Shown here piece by piece: positions 1-12,900 of a stretch of DNA of 64,000 nt. The DNA comes from Rallus limicola (lineage: Eukaryota > Chordata > Aves > Gruiformes > Rallidae). Within the stretch, counting starts at the first letter, position 1, and each line of letters starts with the position of its first letter. The stretch covers positions 20,269,583-20,333,582 of the forward strand of contig JAKCOZ010000008.1 of assembly GCA_022605955.1 (NCBI GenBank), read 5' to 3'. The translations under genes and the position numbers were made by a program. The notes beneath the pieces are model-generated. The model saw nothing but the letters and a program-made list of their open reading frames with translations, was not told the DNA's origin and did not search any database.

Positions 1-832
1 TCGGGGGTTTTTTCTTTCTTTTTTTTTTTTTTTAAAGTTTCATACTTTATCAGTTGGATTCCAAAAAAAAAAAAAAAAAAAAGAAAAAAAAGATGCAAAG
101 ATTGAAAGAATGGAGGGAAAGATTAAAAAATCTGATCTGCAAGGGAAGAGAAAAAAAAAAAGACAGGGCAAGTTTCTCAATATTCTATGATATTCTGCTG
201 GTACTTAAAATGTTGCCAGCGTTTTTGTGTGAAGCAGAAAAACCTGGGTATTGTACTAGTTCTCTCACATCCCTAAATTTATTCCAGGAAGTGGTACAAT
301 CCTAAGTTTATCAGCTTGAAAACTTACTTCAGCTTTCTGAGGCAGTGCATAAATTTGAAGATACAGTGTGCTAGTTTCCTTAAATGCCCCTATCTTCCCA
401 GACTGACCCCTGTCAGCAATGCTGAAAGAAATTGTCTCTTTTCTCTTTTGCTGACACATACCCATTCTCATTTTTTGCTTATAGTAAGTCTTAAGACCCA
501 CTAGTGACTGTGAATTGCTATCCTTAATGAGATGTTTATTCTCTGTGCAGAAGCATTCCTGATCGTGCCTCCCCAGGTTTGCACCAGTGCAGCACTGCTG
601 GTTGCAGTGTAAGGGTGGTAGTGTTAGACCGGAGTACGTGTGCAGGGTGGACACCGTCTGTCATCTCACACTCCCTGGGTAAGGTGGAGTGGTTTTCTCC
701 AAAACCACACAGGGATTGTGGTCAGAGCAGGTCTTTGGCACTCTCCAGTCCTGGTCTTCTCACTCGTACACAACAATTTCTTGATGAACTGTTTTGCCTA
801 TGAGACACTAACTCCTCCTTTCCCTCCCTCAG
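1..832 (+). other. RAPGEF4: RAPGEF4 intron, 3' part
   Basis: No coding exon is recognised here; the upstream RAPGEF4 exon lies outside the window. The stretch holds T-rich and A-rich low-complexity sequence at about 11-33, 61-92 and 148-162. It ends in the acceptor CCCTCAG at 826-832. Confidence 0.85.
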
Positions 833-921
833 GTATATTGTGATGTCAGGAACCCCTGAGAAAATTTTAGAGCACTTTCTAGAAACTATGCGCCTTGAAG
901 CAACTTTAAATGAAGCAACAG
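833..921 (+). CDS. RAPGEF4: RAPGEF4 exon (REM domain start)
   Basis: This 89-bp exon follows the acceptor CCCTCAG. Its first base completes a lysine codon begun upstream. It encodes [20 protein letters not shown] and LEATLNEAT, the opening of the REM domain that stabilises the catalytic core. It ends one base into the next Asp codon, at the donor GTACCT. Confidence 0.95.
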
Positions 922-3900
922 GTACCTATGTGACAAAGGCTGTGTTTTTATTACTTTATTAGATCTCGCTGGGGCAGCACTGCACTGTGGTGCTTTGAAA
1001 AACACCTAGTGGTATTTCTTCCCAGAGTAAGGACTATCCACTGCTCTGAAAAAACCCTGAGAAAAGCTAGGAAACCCAGACTAACTATCCACACCTTCTA
1101 GCCAGCTGTATAGGATTTGTCCTTCTGGTTCAGAGCAAAATCTCAAAAGGTGCCAGACCACTCTTGACATAATTAGGCACAACTATGAGGCCAGGACAGA
1201 GCATGCATTACCACCGATGATAATGGTACTCATACTTGTTGTTCTGGGTGTCACTTAAATCCATGAACTAGCTTGATATCTCCAGCCACTGCATTATGCT
1301 AGTGTAAGTATTCCCAAATTTTCATACCCAATTCACATTTAAAGCATCACAATTTAAAATACTTGTTTGTGATACTTTCGCATGTGCAGGGAAAGAATGA
1401 CTGTTTCTCCAAAGAGAGGAGGAACTCAGCACACTGTGGGCCAAGTCCCAAGAATGCAGGTTGCTGCAGCTGCACTTCATAGACTGCTTTTTATTAGTGT
1501 AAAGAGTATAGAGAATTGACACCTAGGGATACAGCTATTTTCAGACTATAAGTAAGTCTTTTGATTTTTAAAATGTCAGGCACAAAAACCTCCTAATTAT
1601 GATAAAGTAATGCAGATATTTTCATGTCAAGCTACATCATATAACTTTAGAAAGTTCTTTTTAGAACTTTTAAGGTGTTCTTAAATCCAGTTAATCTGTT
1701 ACTGACCTTATAGTATTGGAGAAAACTGTGTAGTGGTCCCTAAATGGTGGAAGAATTGAAAGATTACAGAAATCCTTTTACAGTGTGTGTTTTAACCACC
1801 TCTAAGAATAAAAATGATCCTTTTCACCGATACCTGTTTATTAGGATTACAAACAGAATGGTCTTCTTTAAGCCTGCAAGTATATAATGACAAGTTTACT
1901 ATTCATTGTATGCAAGGATTACGCAGTTTTCTAAAATGAATTCTTTTTTGAAGTTTTTAAAACTTTTCCCCAAAAAATCCAATGGCAACATTATACCTAT
2001 ATCCTGGTGGGATACAAAATGTCACAATTGAAAAAAAACAAAACCAAAACCCGTTTTTATGATATAGAAGCTCAGAGTGCTGGAAATTTGAATTTTTAGT
2101 TTATGCATTCCTTTAATTTAAGAATAGTTAAAATGCACTTTGCTCTGGAAATTACATTAAGAAAAAGTCTCACCTTTCTGGAGGTGAGTTTTGTCAATTG
2201 AGATATTTTCATAAATGAATTACAATGGAAACAGTGATGTAATATTACATTCCACGGTGATCTCACCATAATTTTTCTGACATCCCTTACTTACAGGGGT
2301 TTTAAATGTTGCTCTTATCTCAGAAGTTGCACCGTAGAAATGATACTCCAGGGTACTGTGCTTATTGTTTCTCAGTGATTCCTTGTAAGACTTGCACAGT
2401 TTAAAAACAATGTGAAGTTTAATCTCATAAAGTTTAGACCTTCTGCTCATTGCTGGGAAATCAGCAAAGTATTAAATTACCTGCCTTCTCCTGTGATGTA
2501 TATACAATCAGTGCTCTCTGGTACTGTATTTCCCCAAAGCCAAACACAGCAGCACGCCTTAGGTGCCCAGGCATGGCAGGCCTGATGATGCTAAGCTCTC
2601 TTGGAGGAAAGTGTATCCAAATGTTTCACTTCCACACAGATGGTGGGGTTTCTTTTGCTGTGCCAAATTTCCCTTTGACACAGGTAAATGCCTGCTGCAA
2701 TAAATGCAACAAAATTTGTGCAGACAAGAATAAAAGCTTAATATTTTGGTGAGTAAGATATTTTAGCTGGAAAAAAACTCATCCTCATGATGAGTTCACA
2801 GGACCTTAATCAACTGTTTTCTTTCTTCTCTTTTCACAGATTCTGTTTTAAATGATTTTATTATGATGCACTGTGTTTTTATGCCAAATAGTCAGCTCTG
2901 CCCAGCCTTGATGGCACAATATCCTTTTGTAAGGGAAAAGTTACATCCCTCTAACAGCTGTCCATAGTGCTGATGAGACAGAAGCTTCTCTCTCTCAAGA
3001 TGTGCATGCCTACTTCAACGTTTTCTGGAGGCTGTTCTTTGTTGGGTAGGTCCTCAGTGTCTGACTAACGGCTGCCCATGGCTCAACAGCTCTGACATGG
3101 ATAGTGTATACTCATGAGCAGAAATGGTTCCAGAGCATGAAAAATTTATCTTTCCTGTGCTTATTACTATTCTGAGGGAAATAAATGTACTGTGCCTCCA
3201 CCAGATAAGTGAAATTGCATAAAAGTTTGGATTATCCTTCCTGTATCCTTTCTGTCTCTCTTGGGTTTTGCTGTAACACCTAGATTTTAGTGAAGATCGT
3301 TATTTTATGGTGATTTCAGTTGTCCACTTTCCTATAGATTAGAAGCTGCAAACTGCCTCAAGCAAAAGGTGCCTAAACTAGAAGAATAATAAGTAAGTAG
3401 TTTCTGGGTGCTGTCATAATAGTTCTGAATAATAAAAAAATATCCATATTAATAGTATATAGCAAATGTTAACAAACTGGAAGAAACTTCAGTTGTATGT
3501 GAATACCTAGGAGATGGAAGCTTACAGGGGATAGCATCAAGAGCTGGAGACAATTCTCTTACTGTCTTGCATGTTTTACAGAAGGAGCCTGTGAAATGTC
3601 CATCAGTCAGTTACTGGCAGGTCATTTAGTTTGGGGAGCTGTTGGGCACTGAGAGTTTTCCTTGTGCACAGTGACTTGAAGCTGTCAAGTGACTAGGAGC
3701 ATTAAATAAACATATAATGTTTTCTGGCTTATAGAATTCTGACATGGGTATAATAACTTAAATTCCCTATTTATTTTTTTAGAATCAGATTGGTGTGAAA
3801 GTGTGCTTTCCTTAAAGCTCAGCGGGGCGAGTGACATCTGGGAAAGCTAACACCCTGAAACCACAAAATAGAGCATCATGTCCTTGTCTGGCAAGCTTGA

Positions 3901-6900
3901 GAATCCATTTGTGTTACTCCTACTAGGGACAGTAATTGTTTTGAAAACCTTTGGACCCATAAAACTGGTCTGCAGAAAATTGTTCATACACCTGAAACAA
4001 ACACATTTTCCAAAATCACATAGTTTTGGATATCAAAAGTATTATGAAATGCTGTTCCTGACAGCTTTGAGAAGGGAAGAAAAGGACAGCACTTTTTATG
4101 GTTGCTTTTTTTTGTGTGTGGTTTTTTTCTGATTTATTTAGCTCATATTATTCAATCAGTCCATTAGAGACTCAGTCTTGTCTATCCTCAGTTATAATAG
4201 TATACTTTGGATATCCAATAACTGGGAAAGTCCAACTCATAAGAAAAATGTACTTCCTTGTTTATAAGGGAAAAGCTTTTCTGAAGATCAAAGTGATAGT
4301 GTTGCTTATGTATATGTATTCACTTGTGATGAAATCTATTCTGGAGAGGAGGCTAAGACCATGGCCTTAAGTGGGTCATGGCAAGCACGCTAATTCTTTT
4401 CAGAGAGGAGGAGGAGGGCTGGAAGTAACTGGTATCCCACTGCTTTAGTGTCAGCTTTTCCTAGAGCTGAATTATTATTTATTTGGTCCATTCTGAATAT
4501 GGAAAATCAAACTGTGCTATGCTGATTGTACCATTGAAATTTATTGTTAGAGTTGAAAGGTTGCTAACAAAGCTCATCTTTTTCAGCAAAATCGCTCTAC
4601 TAAAATGTTTGCTGGTGCTGTGAGACTAAGGAGAGATTAGTTTTTTCACTGAGGATATTAAAACAAAAATAAAAGGAAGAAAGGTGATTCAGTCAGAGAC
4701 ACTGTTTTTGCTCCAGCTCCCAATTTTGAATCAATACAAGTCTATTTTCCTACACCCACTTAGGATACTATTTTAGCTGCCAGTATGCAAGTAGGAGTAG
4801 AGCTAGACCACTGTAGTGCCTTCAAGGGTACAGGATATAAATTATTTGGGTTTTAACTTCATTTACAGCAGTGTTTTGTCATATGTAAGTTCTGTAATCC
4901 TGAAAGGAATGGACAGGTGCACAATTTTGGCTAAGTATTATTGCTTGCTGCGGACTCAGTGCTCATACAGCGCTGTCCCTTGGCACAGCACTCTTCCTTA
5001 GTCATTAAAGTATTCAGATCCTGCAATATTTAAAAAAAAAAAGTACTTTTTTTTTTTCCTCTCTTTTTTTTTTTTTCCCTATAGGGAATCAAAAGGCATG
5101 GGCTCTTGTCCTGGATCAGGACATCAGTCCCGGGAGTTGGACCAAGGCCCCTGTTTCCTCCTCTTACAGAGATGGAAATGGACAAATTCTCAGAGCTGCA
5201 GCTTGTCAGAGAGAGACAGGACAAAGCCCAAAAGAAAACTTGAAATAGAGTAGCACCCCCAGAAGTGCACTTGGGATAGTGCAAGTGTGTGAGCACTTGT
5301 GCAGGTGTGCATCTACCACTGATCACGAAGCATACACTCCTCTTTTGGTCTCTGTTGATGATAGTACTTTTGCATGTTTCTCCATGAATGTTTAGTGAAC
5401 CTCTTTTACCATCATGCCAGCAAAATAATTTGTGTTCTACTGCAGTAATGGGTGCTGATTTTTCACAGCTTCTGATACGGCTAAGGTTCACACACAGGAA
5501 AGAACAGCTTTCAGAATTGTTTCCAATTCCTAGCATATGTTAGACACAGTTAGAATATTTTTTTATATATATATACACACACTGAACTCCAACCATGTTG
5601 GTGTTGATAAATATTTTACAATTATCTGACACTTGTTGCAAGTATATGATGTTTTACTTCTGATTGCAGTCTGCAGTGAAGCTGCATCCTGTAGGTCCTG
5701 TGAAAATGGAAGAACCCTTAATTGACTTTCCCTATGATAATGTTAATAAAAGAGCAATTAATATAAATGGGCAGGAAAAATACAGAAAAAAATTGCCAAT
5801 GCCTGTGGTGAGTCAGTTAATAAGAAAGTAAAAATATATGAAATAATTACAGTGTTTGAAAGGTAAAAATGGCATGAGAAAAATGACTCAGTAGAATATT
5901 AAACTTGCTCCCTGAGACATCAGAGCACATAGCTTACAATATATTATTTACTTCTTATGACTCTCTGACTTTTTTATTCCCATAAATGTACTGACATGTT
6001 TAGTTTTCTAGTCATATTAAACCTTTCCAAATTAAATTAAAATGCAGATTTCTAAAAGTTTGTCAGCCAAATGAGTGCCCCAGTAACCTTGGTAGCACAT
6101 CAAATCTCCGCAACGGTTTTGGGCAGAAGAATCATTCGGAGAGTTAATAGATACTTTTCCTCATTATGTTTCATTACTATGAAGTATGTTAGCATTTGTT
6201 AGAAAAATGCTTCTAAAGGAGAAATGTAAAAAAAGTATCATAGAATCACATAATGGTTTGTGTAGGAAGGGGACCTCCAAGATCATCTAGTCCCAGCCCC
6301 CAAATGTCTTAGATAATTTTGATTTCTAATTGATATTTTTAAATCTTTCATTACAGAAGATGAAATGGCACCTTGAAGGGATGGCAGGCTTTGCAGTGAG
6401 TGAAAGAATGTCAGTATTTTAACAGTAATTGTTGCTGTATAATTGTGAATAGCATCATTCATGACAATCCAGAATCAGACTTCTGGTAGCCGGGAAGAAA
6501 GTAACTGCATGCATTCTGTGCTTCCTTCACATTTAGCCATTGGTTATTGGGAAACAGTTTAAATAGATATTGCTAACCACTGGTCAGTGAGAAGTAGACA
6601 CAGAAAAATCCTGTTTCTGCTAGGGATTCTTCATTTTTGCAAAGGTTAAAGGCTGAAATTATCTCAGTTTATTGCCCCTCATGACTTTATTTTTTCATGG
6701 TTTCTTTCTTTTTAATAAATGTTATATTTGGCCTTTTTGCTATTTGCATATTTTTGTAATGTTGACATATCATGAAAAAAAAATCAATTTGGTATTTCCC
6801 CCCTTTTTTAATTGTTTCTCACAGAATAAATATCACAAATTATTTTGTCCCAAATACACTTTGATAGAGTGGAAACTTCTGATTTCCCCATATGGGAAAT

Positions 6901-9900
6901 GAAGCTACTACAGAATTATTATTTTGCTCCATATCTCTATAGTCAGTCTAAACTGTAAATTTCCAGGTCCCCCTTCCATAATGGGACTGAGGTTCATTTT
7001 GGGTTACAGTAACTTCTGAAAATAAAAGGAATAACACTAGTGGTTCATTCCAGTAATCTTCCCCACGAATGGAAGACTGGACTTGTTAATAAACACAGAG
7101 TGATGTTTTTTATTTTCTTCAACTGTCTCCAGAGAAGAACAAGGAGAAATACCCTTCTTCAGTCTCTGTGGTTAATCTTCTTCACTATTGTTCCAAGTGT
7201 CATTTCTGTTCTGCTCCCCTACAGCAACCATCTCTGTGGTGGGACTGTGATCATTCCTGTGCTCTTCAGAGAATTCACTGTCTTTTTAGTATGAACGTGA
7301 AAGGTTCGCAAGTCTTTATGCTAGCAGCTGTCAGAAATCAAAAGTGTATATTGGAAAGTTATCTTTGAACACCCTGAATATGGCTTGTTGGAAGTCAGTT
7401 GTTTGTGAATTCATACTGGTTTTGATATTTTCAATCACTGAGCGTTTTCCTTGACACCGTGGCACCTACCATGCCCAGCCTTCCCAGGGTACAGAGCAGG
7501 AGAAAATGGATTATGCCCTCAACAATAAAAGACGAGTCATTCGACTGGTTCTGCAGTGGGCTGCTTTATATGGAGATTTACTACAGGAAGATGAAGCAGC
7601 AATGGCCTTTTTGGAGGTATAAAGGAATCATTGTATCATTGTACTGAAAAGCACCTACCAGGCAAGATAAGCTGAAAGCCTGTTCCTGATCTGTGGAATT
7701 CTGTTACGAGCTACAGAGAAGTGGGTCACTTCAAAGTGCAAACGCGTAACTGTTTTCTGGGCTTTAGCTGCAGAGAGTATATGTACCTCAGCAGTGCCTG
7801 AACCATTGTCAACCTCTGGACCTCTGCAAATACTGCTTTAGAGCAATTTGCTTTTCTTAGTAATTTCTTGCAAACAGTTCAGAGGCTCTACAGGTTGAAC
7901 TGGGGTGCTGTTTATGCCTGCCTGAGGTGTGACAGGAAGGACTGGAGAGTTCTCACTCTACAAAACCAAAAATCCTTTCCACTTGAATGAAAGCTATACT
8001 GCAGCTATTGGAACTTCAGATCTTTGTCATCAGAACCCTTCTGATCCCTTAAAATAATTAAATTCTTCAGACATTGGTTTTAAGGTCTTTGTGGTAGGTG
8101 CTATATCCTTTTATTTCACAGTAAGATGCATAGCCATTGTCATATTAAGTTGTAATTGCCATTATTATTATTATTTTTGTTGTTGTTATTATTATTATAT
8201 GTTTGATTTATGGATCACAATCTCATAGTTCACTGGCTGAACGGGACTTCTTCCCCCAAAGAGCTTAAAACTGAATCCAAGATAAGAGCAGAGAGGGCCT
8301 TAAGTTTGACAGGCATAGAGCAAACTCACATGGGAAAGCTGCTCATTACAGACAAGATTTGCAGACAGACATAATGTCTGTTATTAGTCCAGATGTTAAC
8401 AATTACTACTTGCAGACATGTAGATCAGTTGGCTTAGTTTTGTGTGGGTGTGGCAGGAAGAGGTGTGAGTAGGTTTTAAGGGAAGGTGGTATTGTAACAG
8501 AGAGGAGTAGCTGCAAGTCAACAACTCGGTTGCAAATGAACCACCACGGATCACAACAGCAGTGGGTAAAAAAACCCTATCATGCCAGATTATTTGTGAA
8601 TTATATAGTCTTTATCCTTGATAATCTGAGGATGCAGTTCTTGCACAAGCAGTTGGGGGTTTCACAGTGAGCTGAGGAGCCTCATCAGGCTTCCCTTCTG
8701 CATGTCTAACTCTTGCTTTAAATCAGCTGGAGATAAACAAGTAGAAGTAATCGAGGGCTGAGCCCAGCATGTGTTCCTCTATGCAGATTATCATCCTTTA
8801 CCATCATTAAACTATCAGATGTCATCTCATAATCCTCTATCCTGAGTACTGCTCATTTACTTCTATATTTATTTAAAGACTATTCTGTATCATTTACAGG
8901 AATTTTATGTATCTGTATCAGATGATACCAGAATGATTGCAGCACTGAAGGAGCAACTTCCAGAACTAGAAAAAATAGTAAAGCAAGTGTAAGCACACTT
9001 TTTGCTTCTTTCTTCCCCAGCCCTTCTTCTCAGTAAACAGATGAAGGTTTTTTGCTTTCATCTATTAAAGATCTATTCTGTGAATGGCACTTGGTCATAT
9101 CAGACTTAATGTTTTGGATCTGGCCTTCTGTCTGTGGCCACATCATTCTTACAAACACCAAACTCACTGAAAGATTGACAGAAGGAATAAGAAATTATGT
9201 ACACACCATTGAAACTGAACGGGATGCTTATTTCATGCTTACATGGACCTTGTATAGTATTTTTCCTGCCCTGGTCATAGATTAACTATGGTATCATTTA
9301 GTCTTTGTATATGCAAGTATTAATATTTTCATACTGTAGACTGACAAGCAGCCCGTGTTCTATAGGCGATTTTGCTCACAAAAATTTCCAGGTTGTATTT
9401 AATGATGTGTTCTATGCTTTACCTTTTCATAGTTCTGAAGAACCTAAAGCACCACAAAAAAAGGTAAGATAATTTGTCCATTTTCTAAAGTAAAAGCTTT
9501 AGTCCAGCAATACATAAACATCTTCTCTTTACTAATCATGGTTATGTTCACATATATTAATACTAAGAAATAGCTTTTCATGTTGTGTCAAATTTTCCAT
9601 TGCTATTCTTTGTCTTGTCATTGATAACAGATTTATTGTAGTTCATATGTACCCCATAATGTTTCTTTTTGCATTAATCTGAATCCTGATGATTCATTTT
9701 CAGCACAAAGTTCTTCTGCAGCTGTTCAACACAAGTGATGACAGAGCACAGAAACGCCAGCCTATCAGGGGCACTGACGAAGGTGAGTTCCTTCTCTGCA
9801 GTTTTCTTGAGCTACTGAGTTTTGCAGTAAATATCTTTAAAAATTCTCTTTAAAAAGGATCTAAAAATAAACAAATGTACCTATCTACAGTTTGGCCTGA

Positions 9901-12900
9901 AGCTGTGCTAGCCCAGCATTAATCAGTGATTTGAAGTGCTCCTGGTTTTTTCCCTTAATTACTTGTGCTATACAACACTGCTTCCTCAGAGGAACATATA
10001 AAAACCTTTAAAATAGGGCATGAACAAAGCAGGTAAGAACCAGTACAGACAGTGCCCATGCAGGTAATGGCAGTGCGATCAGTACTGGGTAACGAATGTC
10101 ATGTTTGAGCCTCTGTTTCCCCTGTGTAGTTTGAACTAATGTGTACAGCTTTTTCCTTTTTGAGGTAGGAGTGGAACAGGTAGACGTGCCGTGAATCTCT
10201 GCTGTGTGGCACACAGTCTAGAAAACAAAATCTGCTAGTTTGCCCTATTGCTATTGCTTGACACTCTGAAGAGATCAAGGTAAAATTAACAGCAGTGCAT
10301 CAGAATATCATTTTCAGTTATACTGGCTTTCCATATTGTCCTTTACATCAGGCAGGCTAAAGCAGTGCCATGGGAACAAAATCCTGAGCTCTGCCGATGA
10401 GATCTGTTCACTGTAAACAATGATGCATACCCCATAAAACTCATAAATCAGAGGATTTCTTTGCAGCTGCTAGGGCTAGTCTCTCAATGGTTGTTTTGGT
10501 GCATCTTCATCACACAAAACAGCTTCTGCTTCAAGGTGTTTGATATTAAAGGATAGCTCTCAGTAGTGAACAATGGTAAAGATACGGGAACAGAATGCAA
10601 GGTCATATAGCTGAGAAAGCTGGTGGCATAAATCGAACCAACAGTAAAGCCATTTCAAAACCTGGAAGTAACAGCATATGAACAGCAGACATCCCACCAG
10701 GCATGCAGCTTCTGTTGTCCATGTCAGTGTTTCTTCTAAGTCTGCAAAGAGCGAAACAGTTGCTGCTGCTGTGGAAGTACCACTTCTAATGTCTGCATGG
10801 ACAGGCAGTAACTGCCCCCTTCGTGTGGCTGCACCTTTCTCATTCGTAGGGCAGGCAGCACACTGAACATTGAAGACCCATGAACAGCTATAACCCCAGG
10901 GGCTGCTTGGCTTGGCTTGACAGCTGAGCTGAAGGAGTATTTTGCGAACTTCTTCTGTCTTAGAGTTGTGTCACTTTAGGCTGCCTTGCTTTTTGCAGGC
11001 TAATGTACTATCATATTGATTTCTAGGCAGCCAGAGACCTGAGTTCATGTATTACTCTGAGAACCAGTTTGTACTATACACTCAAGTGTATTCTTATTGT
11101 AAGGGTATTTTTCTTCATTGTCTACAACATTCTTGATTCAGCAATTATATACTTGCTTGTAAAAAACAGGTTGCAACACAGTTTGATTCAAGTTCTGATT
11201 GTAACCAAAATTCTGTTTTCAAGTCTATTTTGTAAATATGAAAAGTATTTTCCTGTAATTAAGAGAGTTTGCAGCCAGTTTTTCTGACTCTTGAAAAGAA
11301 GTGTTGATTTAAAATATTATGCCTGGAATGTAACAAAATGCTAGATTGAATTGGCATACATAAATAACGTAGCAATACTGAAACACTAGTACTTCACGGT
11401 TTACTAAAAGCTCAGGGAAATCAGAGATTTCTATACTAGAAATTGCAAAACATCTGAGGAATGGGTAGTTATCAGATCTGTAGGGATTTATAGTTGCTTT
11501 ATTTGTTTGATTTGTGAGGAGTGGTTACTGAAGTGGAAGTAATTTGTACAGTAAAGTCTCTGTGGTTGTTACACATGGCATACACAGGACAATGTGTTTG
11601 TTTTCTTTAGTTCTGTTTAAGGTGTACTGCATAGACCAAACCTATACCACTATCCGGGTGCCAGTGTCCTCCTCTGTGAAGGAAGTGATCAGCGCAGTAG
11701 CAGATAAACTGGGTTCTGGAGAAGGCCTCATCATAGTAAAGATGAGTTCAGGAGGAGGTACTGTATTTTCATCATCTTAAACACTTCTCACAGTGAAAGC
11801 ATGTCAGGAGGGATGGAAAGACTAATTCAGTCAAGGCTTTTGCATCCATGTGCATGGTGCACAGGTGTGCTGGTGCACAGGTTCTGTCTTAGAGCCAAGA
11901 CCTTTCCCTACTGCAGACACAGACTAGACCTCACATAGGAAACAGGAAAAATGAAGAAGCCTGTGCATCTGCATGTTGCAGAGGAGAGCTACCCCATTTC
12001 CTTCACTGTAAGGCTCATAAGAGCTTTCTTAGGACAGATAAAGGAGATTAGCATGGATAATTTCAGTCTAGACATGTGGATCAGCAACAGTAGAAGACTG
12101 CAGTGCATGTATTCCTGTAGTGGTTGCTACCATTCTGGGCACTCTGTCCATGCAAACCACTACTGGGCAACGTAATGCCAAGCCCACTGACCCAGTGTGG
12201 GCAAAGGTCCAGGAGGCAGCCCCCCACTGCAGGCTGTGGAAATGGGAGAATAACTGCAAGGTGAATTCGGCTGGAGAACTGGTGTGTTGCTGAAGTGCTC
12301 TGGTTGAGTATGAATGTGTGGACACACCCAGAGCTGAGGAGAGCTGTGTTGGAAGGCATTTTTGCAGAAAGTGATGACTGCCAAACACTTCTGAGAACTG
12401 ACACCAGGCGGCTCTACTTTTTGCAGCTGCAGCAATATTTTATTGTCAGATTTGCTGACAGTCAGTGCATGCTGGCACAGACTGTTCTGTAAGTTACTTC
12501 ATGATCTTTTCTTTACCTGTGATGTGATGCTTTGTTAGAGGTACTGTAATGAGATTTGAATATAGCTGCATTTCGTCATCTCCTTTTGCAGCCGCTGTCT
12601 TCCAAGGTAATTTTTATTAAGAACAGCTCTCCAAACGCTTGCAGCTCAGAGAAGTATAAATGGAGTCCCTATTTATGGCTACTTTTTTACAGGCAGTTTC
12701 TAGAGACAGCAGCACAGGCTTCTTGGCCTGTCTGTCCAGTGTGGGGCTGGAACTCCAGTTCTGTATGCCAGTTCTGTAGGAGGTGGGTTTGGGCTGAGCT
12801 TGTTGTCATGTTTCTTCAATAAAGAGGACCTTGCAGTCATCTACGATTTATCCTGGGCATTAGTTGACTGTGCAAAATTTGTTCCCAGAAGGGAGATCTG

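Larger units (their letters stand above)
2919..7465 (+). other. RAPGEF4: U12-type AT-AC intron of RAPGEF4
   Basis: The intron of 4547 bp starts with ATATCCTTTT (2919-2928) and ends ...GGCAC. It carries TTTTCCTTGAC at 7445-7455, a near-consensus U12 branch site. The probable branch A is at 7454, 11 nt before the last intron base, within the usual short spacing for minor introns. Inside it are A/T-rich tracts at 5031-5077, a TA/CA run at 5562-5580 and a CR1 fragment at 6238-6303. I see no gene in it. Confidence 0.85.

Noticed and set aside
2450..2752. 100-codon plus-strand frame before the 2840 exon
   Set aside because: No EPAC2 sequence is missing at this place, and it has no homology or splice support.
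5030..5536. 168-codon minus-strand open frame in the AT-AC intron
   Set aside because: It runs through poly-A/T simple sequence at its 3' end, has no recognised domain and lies inside an intron.
7459..7647. Plus-strand frame starting MAPTMPS over the RAPGEF4 exon
   Set aside because: It is an out-of-frame shadow of the real exon, whose frame reads [11 protein letters not shown].
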